DNA of 64,000 bases, taken from assembly GCF_003363135.1 (NCBI RefSeq), contig NZ_QRBB01000001.1, positions 992,001 through 1,056,000 of the forward strand, in the 5' to 3' direction. Positions 22,701 through 30,538 of this stretch are shown here, one piece after another. The first letter of the stretch is position 1; every line of letters starts with the position of its first letter. Source of the DNA: Alteriqipengyuania lutimaris. GTDB taxonomy: Bacteria > Pseudomonadota > Alphaproteobacteria > Sphingomonadales > Sphingomonadaceae. The position numbers and the translations under genes are program-made. The notes under the pieces are model-generated. The model saw only the letters and a program-made list of their open reading frames with translations. It ran no database searches and was not told the origin of the DNA.

Positions 22701-22965
22701 TGCCTTCCTTCGTGTTGAGCCCGTACTGATAGAGGAATGCGTCCATCCCGCCGACGTCGCGTTGCCGGGCATCCCGGATGAGCGAGACCGCGGACGCATG
22801 GATCTGGTCATGGTCGCGGCTGTAATCCGCCGCCTCCGCGAGGCGTTCCTCGACGCAGGCTTCCTCCTCCTGCCGGAACGCGCGGCGTACGGCGTGCCGG
22901 TCCAGCGCTTCGGTGCTGGAGATCGGGCTGTGGTCGGCGGGCGGATTCTTCGTCAACATGTCCAT
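19795..22965 (-). CDS. putA: Bifunctional proline dehydrogenase / glutamate-semialdehyde dehydrogenase
   Basis: A 1056-residue PutA that oxidises proline to glutamate in two steps at the inner-membrane face, passing electrons to quinone via FAD and to NAD+. The proline dehydrogenase half (about 70-480) has GSPGISVKLTALYPKY, MVRLVKGAYWD and FATHN. The aldehyde dehydrogenase half has ISPWNFPLAIF, GSTATA and the catalytic Cys846 in GQRCSAQR. It lacks the N-terminal ribbon-helix-helix repressor domain of enteric PutA, so it cannot self-regulate. Start MDMLTKNPP is preferred; another ATG lies at 23004 and neither has a strong ribosome-binding site. Divergent from a Crp-family regulator gene, which is a plausible regulator. 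Confidence 0.95.
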   Translation of the reverse strand: MDMLTKNPPADHSPISSTEALDRHAVRRAFRQEEEACVEERLAEAADYSRDHDQIHASAVSLIRDARQRDVGGMDAFLYQYGLNTKEGIALMCLAEALLRVPDARTADALIRDKIGEIDWREHLNKSDSTFVNAATFSLMLTGEVLEKPDLHHKRMERTLRGAANRLGEPVIRNATWQAMRILGGQFVFGRNIGEALKRAGPERAKGLTHSFDMLGEAAMTFADAERYRKSYIEAIERLQSESDGTITGSPGISVKLTALYPKYDIFHAKKAVSTLVPILSDLARRARDANIHFTIDAEEADRLEPSLDVIEAMAADDSLFVRPDGSRWEGFGLAVQAYQKRAVPLCRWVIDLAEKYDRKFMVRLVKGAYWDTEIKVTQVAGLDDFPVFTRKVATDVSFMACADVLLGAPNRIYGAFATHNAYTIAAIKHRAAADTKFEFQRLHGMGEELYAALAKAEGNDKTPVRIYAPVGGHKDLLAYLVRRLLENGANSSFVNRMADSNLSAEELAGDPVAELAAMEPKRNPAIPLPKDIFPGRRNSAGIDLADPLVRQPLLKRLHDMRERQWEAAPTFKAEVPGEIAPITAPFDHGMRIGTRRDASAEEVDDALARAEAIQPAWDALGGEKRARLLEAAADEFEAHTDEILSLCQLEAGKTIVDSVLELREAVDFLRYYAVEARRLFTQPTELPGPTGEHNYLKLAGRGVFATISPWNFPLAIFIGPAAAALAAGNTVVAKPAEQTPLIAALAVDLCHKAGIPREVFQLLPGGGEVGQLITSDQRISGVSFTGSTATAHAINRSLAAREGAIATLIAETGGQNAMIVDSTALPEQVTRDVVASAFQSAGQRCSAQRVLYIQEDVYEEMLTMIRGAFQALTVGDPTDLETDVGPVIDHDAQAALERHVARSATIGRTIWRAEDDPAFARGSFVLPTIIEIEGIGHLQRENFGPVLHVAKFKAKDLGKVVDDINAVGFGLTCGLHSRVEETRRLVESKIKVGNFYVNRNQIGAVVESQPFGGEGLSGTGPKAGGPHYVSRFATERVVTVDTTAAGGNATLLASL

Positions 22966-23148
22966 ACTGGTGTGGGAGGTGGACCCGACCCGGTCGCATA
23001 TCAAGCTTTGCGTAACCTTTGCGAAACCTTTGCCCGATCGGCAAGGCAGACCGCGCGCGGCAAGAGGGCGGCCCCTCGACGTTTCGCGCAGGACGTTCTA
23101 GGCCGGAAGAATATTCTATCGTCGGCGCCGGACGGGGCCGGAGGGGCT

Positions 23149-23931
23149 ATGACACTCGAAGACGAAATGCGGGATTTCCCGCTGACCGGCCGTTTTCTGT
23201 TCGGCCGCCTGCGCGATACGCTGACCCGCGAAGAGCGCGAGAGGCTGGAGCAGCTGCCCGAGGAAGTCGCGACCTACGAAAGCAGCTCGCGCATCGTGGA
23301 GTCCGGAACGGCCTGCGGGCGCAGCACGCTGCTGGTGGAAGGTTTCATCATTCGCGGGCTCGAGCGGACCAATGGCAGCGGCACGCGGCGCTCCGCGCTC
23401 AGCGTGCACGTGCCCGGCGATTTCGTCGACCTGCACTGCTTCGCGCTCAAGCGGCTGGATCACAATGTCGATACGATCGGCCCGGCCAAGCTCGCCTACG
23501 TCCCGCACGAGAAGCTGCGCGAGGTTCTGCGCGACGCGCCGAACCTCGCACGCCTGCTGTGGTCGTCCACCCTGCTCGATGCCGCGATGCACCGGCAGTG
23601 GATCCTGAAGCTGGAGCAATTGACCACGCCGGGGCGCATCGCGCACATCTTTGCCGAACTCTGGCGGCGGCTGGAGATGATCGGGATGGCCGGGAACGAC
23701 GGTTTCAGGACCCCGCTCACACAGGCGGACCTGGCGGACATGAGCGGCGCGACCGCCGTCCACGCCAACCGGGCGCTGCGCGAATTGCGCGAAAAAGGCG
23801 TGGCCGAGTTCAAGCGCGGGCGGGTGACGGTGGCTGACCGCGCAGCGCTTGAAAAATATGCCGGTTTTGCGCCTGACTACCTCTACGGAGAGGGCGAGCT
23901 GGCGCTCCGGCGCGAACATTTCGCAATCTGA
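23149..23931 (+). CDS. Crp/Fnr family transcriptional regulator (paralogue 1)
   Basis: A 260-residue regulator: a cyclic-nucleotide-binding-like beta barrel (about 20-130, including VHVPGDFVDLHCFALKRLDH) and a C-terminal winged helix (about 180-245; TPLTQADLADMSGATAVHANRALRELREKG in parts). No Cys cluster for an Fnr iron-sulfur centre is seen at the N-terminus. The ATG is preceded by GAGGGG. It is divergent from putA, separated by about 180 bases, and is followed by a closely related gene at 24052. Ligand and targets unknown; control of putA is a guess from position. Confidence 0.85.
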   Translation: MTLEDEMRDFPLTGRFLFGRLRDTLTREERERLEQLPEEVATYESSSRIVESGTACGRSTLLVEGFIIRGLERTNGSGTRRSALSVHVPGDFVDLHCFALKRLDHNVDTIGPAKLAYVPHEKLREVLRDAPNLARLLWSSTLLDAAMHRQWILKLEQLTTPGRIAHIFAELWRRLEMIGMAGNDGFRTPLTQADLADMSGATAVHANRALRELREKGVAEFKRGRVTVADRAALEKYAGFAPDYLYGEGELALRREHFAI

Positions 23932-23943
23932 TGGGGGTAATTG

Positions 23944-23966
23944 GGGGTATTGCCAGCTAATACCCC
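23944..23966. promoter_or_regulatory. Inverted repeat between the two Crp paralogues
   Basis: GGGGTATT (23944-23951) and AATACCCC (23959-23966) form a perfect eight-base inverted repeat with a seven-base spacer. GGGGGTAATT immediately upstream gives a partial extra half-site. A second hairpin, GCCTGTC/GACAGGC, lies at 24002-24021. These could be operators for autoregulation or a weak terminator; there is no T-run. Confidence 0.4.
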
Positions 23967-24051
23967 GAAGCTAACATGCATCAGTAGACGATACCTGCGA
24001 CGCCTGTCTATCGCGACAGGCAGTACGAAACGAGTGGAAAGACAGGGGGCG

Positions 24052-24795
24052 ATGGAGTTTCCGAACACCGGGGATTTTCTCGCTGGTCGACTTCGTGACA
24101 AGCTCGATCACGAAGATCTCGCTTTTATCGAATCGCTGGTGACCGAGCGGCGCGATGCGGCGACGGGCGATGTCCTGCTGGAACGCGGGAAGGTCGCCAA
24201 TGTCAGCACGATCCTGCTCTCGGGCTATATCTTCCGGACGATCCAGAGCAAGGATCGGCGGTTCATCGTCGGTATCCACGTGCCCGGCGATTTCGTCGAC
24301 CTGCACGGCTTCGCGCTCAAGCGGCTCGATCACGATGTGGTCGCGGCGGGACCGATCTCCTACGGCATCGCCCCGCACGAGCGGCTGCGCGAGGCGCTGG
24401 AAGAGCGGCCCCGGGTGGCGCGCGCCCTGTGGTTCGCCACGCTGCTCGACGCGGCAATCCATCGCAAGTGGATCCAGATGCTCGAACAGCTCGATGCGCC
24501 GCGCCGGATCGCGCATATCTATTGCGAGCTGCACCGCCGGTTCGAACTGATCGGGCAGTCCAATGCGCGCTCGCTGCGCACGCCGTTCACGCAGATCGAT
24601 CTCGCCGACATGTGCGGGGTCAGCGCGATCCACGCCAACCGCGCGGTCGGCAAGCTGCGCGAGCTGGGGCTCGCCGAAATCCGTCGCGGCGACCTCTACA
24701 CCTCGGACTGGGATGCGCTGCGCGACTATGCGCAGTTCCAGCCCGACTACCTCTACGGCGACGGGCCGCTGCGCTTCGACCAGGACTGGCTCTGA
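24052..24795 (+). CDS. Crp/Fnr family transcriptional regulator (paralogue 2)
   Basis: A 247-residue paralogue of the preceding regulator with the same domain order. It shares VHVPGDFVDLHxFALKRLDH in the effector domain, the DAAxHRxWI dimer helix and QPDYLYGxG near the C-terminus. The recognition helix region reads MCGVSAIHANRAVGKLREL. A Shine-Dalgarno-like AGGGGG precedes the ATG. The N-terminus FPNTGDFLAGRLRDKL parallels FPLTGRFLFGRLRDTL in paralogue 1. The two arose by tandem duplication; they may form heterodimers or have diverged in ligand. Confidence 0.85.
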   Translation: MEFPNTGDFLAGRLRDKLDHEDLAFIESLVTERRDAATGDVLLERGKVANVSTILLSGYIFRTIQSKDRRFIVGIHVPGDFVDLHGFALKRLDHDVVAAGPISYGIAPHERLREALEERPRVARALWFATLLDAAIHRKWIQMLEQLDAPRRIAHIYCELHRRFELIGQSNARSLRTPFTQIDLADMCGVSAIHANRAVGKLRELGLAEIRRGDLYTSDWDALRDYAQFQPDYLYGDGPLRFDQDWL

Positions 24796-24809
24796 CGCCG
24801 CTCGGCCCG

Positions 24810-24837
24810 GCGTATCTCCCGGAAGTGGGAGATACGC
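24810..24837. promoter_or_regulatory. Perfect 11-base hairpin between crp paralogue 2 and BCCT transporter
   Basis: GCGTATCTCCC (24810-24820) pairs exactly with GGGAGATACGC (24827-24837), loop GGAAGT. It starts 14 bases after the regulator's stop. There is no T-run on either side, so it is either a 3'-end stabilising hairpin, a rho-linked end or an operator for the transporter gene. Confidence 0.5.
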
Positions 24838-24983
24838 GGTTGCCGCCGGTGCATCCATTTGCCACAAGCCGTCGCCAGAGGGAGGCATCGGGGCGCTGCC
24901 TCGCCCGGCGCGCCCATCGTCCGAGAGTCGCGTGCGACGCCGCGGCAATGCCGCCACCAACAGCACGACTGCAGGAGCGCATC

Positions 24984-26705
24984 TTGGCCGAACCATCCCT
25001 TGCGAGCGACGACGGCAAGATGGCCGAACCGCTCACCGACCTGCCGATCGGCACCGCCGACAGCGGCTTCTATCGCGGGTTCAGCACGCATGTGACGATC
25101 CCTGGCAAGCTTGCCGTGGCGATCCTCATCGGTTGGGTGATCTTTTTCCCGGACATGGCGTCCGAAGCGCTGAGCGTGGCCAACACGACGCTGATCGCGG
25201 CCTTCGCGGGCTGGTACGTGTACCTCGTCGCGGCGCTGACGCTGGTCGCGCTGGTGCTGGCGATCATTCCGCAATCGGGTACGCTGCGGCTGGGCGCGCC
25301 GGGCGAAGAGCCCGAGTTCGGTGCCTTCTCATGGTTCGCCATGCTGTTCGGCGCCGGCATCGGCATCGGCCTGCTGACCTATTCGACCGGCGAGCCGCTG
25401 TCGCATTTCCAGACCAACCCGGACACGATCCGCGGGCTGGTGGAGCCGGCCTCGGCGGGCAACGTGCGCACGGCCTACATGTACACCTTCCTCCACTGGG
25501 GCTTCGCCGCGTGGTCGACCTATGCGCTGGTCGGGCTGGCGGTGGGCTACGTCGCCTATCGCCGGGGCCTGCCGCTGACGATCCGCAGCGCGCTCGCGCC
25601 GCTGTTCGGCACCCACATGTCGGGAATCGTCGGCCATCTGGTCGACGTGGTGGCAGTGGTCGCGACCATCCTCGGCGTGGCGGTGACGCTCGGCTTCGGG
25701 GTCGAGCAGTTCGTGACGGGGCTGGATCGGTTGGGGATGGGTGGCTGGCTGCTGACCGGCGACGGCTCCGCATCGCCAGCGGCGATCATCATCGCCGTAA
25801 CGGTGCTGGTCGGGGCATCGACGATCTCCGCGATTTCGGGCGTCGGCAATGGCATCCGCCTGCTCTCGAACCTCAATATGGCGCTCTCCTTTCTCCTGCT
25901 CGCCGTGTTCCTGATTTTCGGGTCGGGGCTGTTCGGCCTCGAACTGCTCGGCGTGGGGCTGTTCGACTACATCCGCACGCTGCCCTCGCTGGCGCTGACG
26001 CTGTTCTCGCCCGAAGGATCGCCGATCAATGCCGAGCTGTCGCAATGGCAGCTCGACTGGTCGGTGTTCTACTGGGCCTGGTGGATCGCCTTCGCGCCTT
26101 TCGTGGGAATGTTCATCGCCCGGGTCTCGCGCGGGCGCACGGTGCGCGAATTCGTGCTCGGCGTGGTGCTGGTGCCTTCGCTGATGGGCTTCGTGTGGAT
26201 GACCATGGTCGGCGGCACCGCGATCGATCTGGAGCTGAGCGGCGCTGCCAAGGGCGCGATCCTCGATGCGACGATGTCCGACCAGCTCTATGCCACGCTG
26301 TCGGTCATGCTGAGCGGTCCTGCGGCGAACCTGATGGCGGGGCTGGTCGTGCTGCTGCTGCTGACCTACCTCATCACCTCCGCCGACAGCGCGATCCTGA
26401 TCATCAACACGATCAACGGCGCGGGCGAGGACGACAACGAGCGGCGCCGCCATATCCTGTTCTGGGGCGCCGCGCTGGGCCTCGTGGTGGCGAGCATGCT
26501 GATCCTGGGCGGGATCGACGCGCTGCAGACGACGATGATCATCGGCGCGCTGCCGTTCTCGGTCGTCGTCGCGCTGATGGCGGTCGCGCTGATCAAGGCG
26601 ATCGTGTTCGATATCCTGCGCAAGCGGCAGGGGGTGGCGACGCATGGCGAAGCGATCCTGTCGGCGCACGCCGCCGCGACCGGGGATCGTCCCCGAGGAG
26701 GCTAG
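24984..26705 (+). CDS. BCCT family transporter (betaine/carnitine/choline type)
   Basis: A 573-residue inner-membrane secondary transporter with 12 predicted helices. BCCT features include FSWFAMLFGAGIGIGLLTYSTGEP and the Trp-rich segment FYWAWWIAFAPFVGMFIARVSRGRT, where the family has its substrate-coordinating Trp and the signature after helix 8. Substrate is probably a quaternary ammonium compound such as glycine betaine or choline. The TTG at 24984 is chosen because AGGAG lies 6 bases before it; an ATG at 25020 is the alternative. Trehalose synthesis genes at the other end of the window hint at a general osmotic-stress capacity, but there is no direct link. Confidence 0.85.
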   Translation: MAEPSLASDDGKMAEPLTDLPIGTADSGFYRGFSTHVTIPGKLAVAILIGWVIFFPDMASEALSVANTTLIAAFAGWYVYLVAALTLVALVLAIIPQSGTLRLGAPGEEPEFGAFSWFAMLFGAGIGIGLLTYSTGEPLSHFQTNPDTIRGLVEPASAGNVRTAYMYTFLHWGFAAWSTYALVGLAVGYVAYRRGLPLTIRSALAPLFGTHMSGIVGHLVDVVAVVATILGVAVTLGFGVEQFVTGLDRLGMGGWLLTGDGSASPAAIIIAVTVLVGASTISAISGVGNGIRLLSNLNMALSFLLLAVFLIFGSGLFGLELLGVGLFDYIRTLPSLALTLFSPEGSPINAELSQWQLDWSVFYWAWWIAFAPFVGMFIARVSRGRTVREFVLGVVLVPSLMGFVWMTMVGGTAIDLELSGAAKGAILDATMSDQLYATLSVMLSGPAANLMAGLVVLLLLTYLITSADSAILIINTINGAGEDDNERRRHILFWGAALGLVVASMLILGGIDALQTTMIIGALPFSVVVALMAVALIKAIVFDILRKRQGVATHGEAILSAHAAATGDRPRGG

Positions 26706-27379
26706 CCGATCACGCTGCCGGCATCGCCGTCGCCCGATCCCGGCTGGTCCGTAAGTGTTTCATCTGCCGGCAACCCGTCGAAAACGCCGCCTTCGGCCGC
26801 AATCCGGATCGCCTGCGCACTGTTGGCGACGCCGAGGCGAACGAGGATCGCCGCGCGGTATTTCTCGACCGTGCGCGGACTGATGTCGAGCTGCTTGGCG
26901 ATCGCCTTGTTGGTCCCGTGGGTGACGAGGCTGGCGAGCACTTCACGCTCGCGCCCGGTCAGTCTGGCCAGGCGCGATTGCGCGACCGCGCTACGGCGCT
27001 TGCGTTCCAGATCGGCGCGCATCGCGGGTTCGATCCGCGCGATCTCCTCGGAAAAGCCCGCGAAGGTGAAGGGCCATTCGAGGTAGCTCTGTGCGCCTGC
27101 CTGCATAGCGGCGACCACGTGTTCGAGCCGCGGCGCATCGGCATAGGCGAGTACCGGGACCAGCCGCGGGTCGTCCCGCAGCCGCTCGCACAGGCTGGCG
27201 GCGGCACCGTTCGTGTCGGCGACCAGCGCGAGCCCCTGCGGGCCGCCATCGACAGCGCCGAAGGCCACGAATTCCTCGCTCGCTTCGAAAGGTTCGGCGT
27301 GCAGTCCGCCCTGGAGCAGCACGCGGCCGACCTCGGCGCGCCGTTCGGCATCGGTATCGATCAGGAAGATCGTGTTCAT
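26702..27379 (-). CDS. LuxR/FixJ-type response regulator with degenerate receiver
   Basis: A 225-residue protein: receiver-like domain at 1-120 and LuxR helix-turn-helix at about 138-195 (LTGREREVLASLV, NKAIAKQLDISPRTVEKY). In the receiver, the usual conserved Lys before Pro is replaced (YLEWPF, W102), and the phosphoacceptor strand reads LALVADTNG. Phosphorylation-dependent switching is therefore doubtful. No histidine kinase gene is adjacent. Its stop overlaps the end of the convergent BCCT gene by four bases. It borders the flagellar locus, so a role in motility control is possible, but not shown. Confidence 0.75.
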   Translation of the reverse strand: MNTIFLIDTDAERRAEVGRVLLQGGLHAEPFEASEEFVAFGAVDGGPQGLALVADTNGAAASLCERLRDDPRLVPVLAYADAPRLEHVVAAMQAGAQSYLEWPFTFAGFSEEIARIEPAMRADLERKRRSAVAQSRLARLTGREREVLASLVTHGTNKAIAKQLDISPRTVEKYRAAILVRLGVANSAQAIRIAAEGGVFDGLPADETLTDQPGSGDGDAGSVIG

Positions 27380-27497
27380 CAGGCCCCCGGTTCGCCGCGC
27401 GCGCGGCGAAATCTGGGGCGGAGTGTCCGGGACCGAAGCGGGGCCTGTCAATGCCTGAGGCGCTTCGGCCTCGGGATACTTGATCGAAAACCGATCT

Positions 27498-27884
27498 TTA
27501 GTCGGTCCCGCTGCGGGCGAGCATCAGCGCATCGCGGATGTCGATCACGTCGGTCCGCAGCGCCTCGATCGCCTCGACCTGCGTTTCGGCGATCGACCCC
27601 AGCAGCAGCCTGCGCGAGCCTTCGTAGAAATGCAGCAGGCTGCCCGCGAGTTCGTTTTCACGGTCGACGCCCATTTCAAGCGCGGTGAGAATCGCGATGG
27701 CGCGCGTGATCGCCGCACTGCGGCCCGCGCGGTTGCCGCGCATGTCCGCCTGGCGCAGCATGCCGATGGTGAGCGAGAGTTCGTCGAGGCAGTAGACCAC
27801 GATATCCTGCGACGTGCCGCCGCGCACGCGGGCGTCGAAATTGCTTTGCTGGTACGCGGCGCGCGGTTCGTTCGATGCCAGCAT
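27498..27884 (-). CDS. fliS: Flagellar export chaperone FliS
   Basis: A 128-residue helical protein starting MLASNEPRAAYQQSNFDARV. FliS binds the C-terminus of flagellin in the cytoplasm and prevents premature polymerisation. The opening YQQ-type segment and the four-helix pattern with LLHFYEGSRRLLLGS fit the family. It follows fliD by two bases, the standard gene order. Last gene of the leftward fli run; a small GAGGC/GCCTC hairpin follows near 27454-27472. Confidence 0.85.
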   Translation of the reverse strand: MLASNEPRAAYQQSNFDARVRGGTSQDIVVYCLDELSLTIGMLRQADMRGNRAGRSAAITRAIAILTALEMGVDRENELAGSLLHFYEGSRRLLLGSIAETQVEAIEALRTDVIDIRDALMLARSGTD

Positions 27885-27886
27885 GA

Positions 27887-29314
27887 TCAGTTCCGCTGCG
27901 CATTCCAGACGTCGATCTGGGACTTGAGGAAGTCCAGCGTCGACTGCGACGAGCTCACGCGCGCCTCCGAAGCGGAGAAGCGGGCGACCATCGAGGCGCG
28001 CAGCTTCTCCTGCTTTTCCGCCAGTTCGGCGAGATCCTCGGTAATGTCCTGCGACAGCGTCGTGTAGCGCTTGACCGATCCGGCGAGCGAGCCGGGATCG
28101 GTGGAGACCGTATTGTTGCGCGCGATCCGGTCGATCGTGGCGAAGATGCCGTTGATGCCCGGAGTGAACATCGCCGCCACCGCGTCCGGGTGCTCGGTCA
28201 ATGCCCGTTCGAGCCGCGCGCTGTCGAGCTTGAAGGTGCCGTCGCGCTGGATGCCGACGCCCAGTTCGGCGAGCGTGCGGGGCGTGCCTTCGGCGGCGTT
28301 GGGCATGATGATCTTGCTGCCGAGCGCGGAGAATTCGCGGCGCAGCGCGCGTGCGCCGTAATCGCGCGCGAGATCGCCGGTCAGCGCATCGGTCGCCGCG
28401 TTCAGCTCGCCCGCAATCTCGTTGAGCGCGCCCACGATGTCGGTCATCGCGCTGGTGACGGCGGCCTTCGGATCGCCGAAGCCGATGGTGGTCGGCGCGC
28501 CGGCATTGGTGCCGGTCAGATCGAGCGAGAGGCCGGGGGCCGCGCTGGCGATCGTGTTGCTGGCGCTGCTGCGCGAGAGGCCGTCGAGCTTGTAGAGCGC
28601 ATCCTGCGAGGTTGCGAGCAGGCGGGCCGGATCGCTGCCCGGTTCCCATGCCAGGTTCGCAAGGCCGGGGTTTGCGGCATCTTCGGCGACCTCGATCTGA
28701 AAGCCGTTCTGCGCGCCCTGGGGCCCCTTCATCACCAGCTGCGCGCCGGCGGTGGTTTGCGAAATATAGGCGGTGACGCCCGACCCGGTGGCGTTGATCG
28801 CGCGGGCGACGTCGGCCAGCGACGCGCCCGGCTCGATCGCGATGTCGACCGTCGCTTTCGAGCCATCGGCGGTGAAGCCGCCATTGCCGGTCTGCCCGAA
28901 GCGGATCGTCAGGGTACCGGCGCCGACGACATCGCTCGATGCGGCATAGGCTGGCGAAGCCAGCGTCTGCGCGCTCGCCAGTTGCGAGACTTCGAGCGAA
29001 TAGGTGCCCTTGCCCGACGTGCCGAGCGGCGCGGAAACCTTCGCCACGCTGGGATTGGCAATATTGGGCTGCGCGGACAGGTCGCCGGTGCGCACGCGGT
29101 CACCCAGCGCGCTGGCGAAGGAGGACAGCAGGCTGCGCAGCGTCGAGGCGAGCGAAATCTGCCGCTCCAGCACTTCCGACTTGCTTTCGAGGCGCTGCTG
29201 GCGCGGTTCGAACTGCGCCCGCGCGAGGTCCTCGGCAAGCGAGATCATGTCGACACCGCTGCCCACGCCGAGGCGGCTGGCGATCGAGGACGTATTGCTG
29301 CTGGTCGTTTCCAT
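27887..29314 (-). CDS. fliD: Flagellar filament cap protein FliD
   Basis: A 475-residue protein that caps the growing filament and guides flagellin folding. The N-terminal D0 region (SSIASRLGVGSGVDMISLAEDLARAQFEPRQQ in parts) and the C-terminal coiled coil (ITEDLAELAEKQEKLRASMVARFSA) are typical. The ATG at 29314 is adopted rather than the adjacent GTG at 29317. A gap of about 100 bases separates it from flhB, so it may have its own late promoter, though I could not identify a clear FliA site. Confidence 0.9.
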   Translation of the reverse strand: METTSSNTSSIASRLGVGSGVDMISLAEDLARAQFEPRQQRLESKSEVLERQISLASTLRSLLSSFASALGDRVRTGDLSAQPNIANPSVAKVSAPLGTSGKGTYSLEVSQLASAQTLASPAYAASSDVVGAGTLTIRFGQTGNGGFTADGSKATVDIAIEPGASLADVARAINATGSGVTAYISQTTAGAQLVMKGPQGAQNGFQIEVAEDAANPGLANLAWEPGSDPARLLATSQDALYKLDGLSRSSASNTIASAAPGLSLDLTGTNAGAPTTIGFGDPKAAVTSAMTDIVGALNEIAGELNAATDALTGDLARDYGARALRREFSALGSKIIMPNAAEGTPRTLAELGVGIQRDGTFKLDSARLERALTEHPDAVAAMFTPGINGIFATIDRIARNNTVSTDPGSLAGSVKRYTTLSQDITEDLAELAEKQEKLRASMVARFSASEARVSSSQSTLDFLKSQIDVWNAQRN

Positions 29315-29413
29315 CACCCGACAGAACGGCGCGCCGGGCCGCTATTTAATGGGAAATCGGAAGGATTTTCCTGAGCTCCGGCCGCGCGTGGCGGGCGGTC
29401 TGAAATCTACCAG

Positions 29414-30538
29414 CTAATTCAGCCGTCCGTCGGCGTCGAAGCGCAATGCCACGGGCACTTCGATCGCGGGCAGGGGCGGCAGTTCGCCGCGCTTCAGCGA
29501 CATGACATAGGCGAGCACGGAGGCGATCGCGCCGTACAGATCCTCGCAGATCATCTGCCGCTCGCGGCTGGTGAAATAGACCGAGCGGGCGAGCTGCGGA
29601 TATTCGAGCGTGGGCAGGCCGAACTCGTTGGCCAGCTCCTTCATCGCCAGCGCCTTCTCGCCGCGCCCCTTGGCGAGCACGATCGGCGCGGACGCCTTCT
29701 CCGGATCGTAGGCCAGCGCGACCGCGAAGTGGGTCGGGTTGGTGATGACGAACTGCGCCTCGCGCATCGCGCCCGAGACCGAGCCTGCGGCGATGTCGCG
29801 CTGGCGCTGGCGGCGGGCGCCCTTGGCTTCGGGCGAGCCTTCGCTCTCCTTGTTCTCGTCCTTCATTTCCTGGTGGCTCATCTTGAGCTTTGTGTTGCGG
29901 CGGACCCACTGGATCGGCAGGTCGACCGCCGCGATCACGATCAGGCCTCCGCACAGCGCCACGAACAGCGACAGGATCGAACCCCACGCGGTGGTCAGCT
30001 GCGCCGCGAGGTTGCCGCGCCCGAGGCCGAGCAGGTTCTCCCACGAAGTGTACCACCACAGCCCCGCGATCCCGCCCAGCAGCGTGACCTTGAGCAGGCC
30101 CTTGCCCATCTCGATCAGGCCGTTGGGGCCGAACATGCGCTTGAGGCCCGATGCCGGGTTGATCCTCGTGTGCTTGAATTCAAGGTTCTTGGTGACGAAG
30201 CGCCCCTTGCCGAACGCGAGCTGGCTCGCCAGCGTGACGAGCAGCACCGGCACAGCGAGCGCGAAGATCGGCGGCAGCGTGGCCGAGAGCCCCTGCGTCA
30301 TCATCCTGCCGGGTTGAAAATCGGCGAGCTCGGCGTGTCCGAACTGGAAGCTGTCGCGCAGCAGGCTGGACATCTCGGTCAGCAGCCACGGGCCGCCGAA
30401 GGCCAGCCAGCCCGCGCCGACCAGCATGACCACCGCCGTGCCCAGGTCCTTGGAGCGCAGCACGTCGCCCTTGTTGGCGGCATCGCGCAGGCGCTTTTCT
30501 GTCGGTGCATAAGTCTTTTCGCCGGCGGTCTCGCTCAT
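29414..30538 (-). CDS. flhB: Flagellar type III export switch protein FlhB
   Basis: A 374-residue inner-membrane protein with four membrane helices (about 35-55, 88-108, 148-165 and 187-207) and a cytoplasmic C-domain holding the autocleavage motif NPTH at 267-270. FlhB switches export from rod/hook to filament substrates. The N-terminus EKTYAPTEKRLRDAANKGDVLRSKDL matches the family. Start overlaps fliR's stop (ATGA). Confidence 0.95.
   Translation of the reverse strand: MSETAGEKTYAPTEKRLRDAANKGDVLRSKDLGTAVVMLVGAGWLAFGGPWLLTEMSSLLRDSFQFGHAELADFQPGRMMTQGLSATLPPIFALAVPVLLVTLASQLAFGKGRFVTKNLEFKHTRINPASGLKRMFGPNGLIEMGKGLLKVTLLGGIAGLWWYTSWENLLGLGRGNLAAQLTTAWGSILSLFVALCGGLIVIAAVDLPIQWVRRNTKLKMSHQEMKDENKESEGSPEAKGARRQRQRDIAAGSVSGAMREAQFVITNPTHFAVALAYDPEKASAPIVLAKGRGEKALAMKELANEFGLPTLEYPQLARSVYFTSRERQMICEDLYGAIASVLAYVMSLKRGELPPLPAIEVPVALRFDADGRLN

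Noticed and set aside
19216-23931. Very long + strand frame of 1571 codons covering putA and ending as the Crp gene
   Set aside because: Antisense to putA over most of its length; only its last 260 codons (from 23149) form the real Crp-family gene.
28190-29374. 394-codon + strand frame opposite fliD
   Set aside because: Shadow of fliD codon bias; low-complexity Arg/Ala/Gly sequence.
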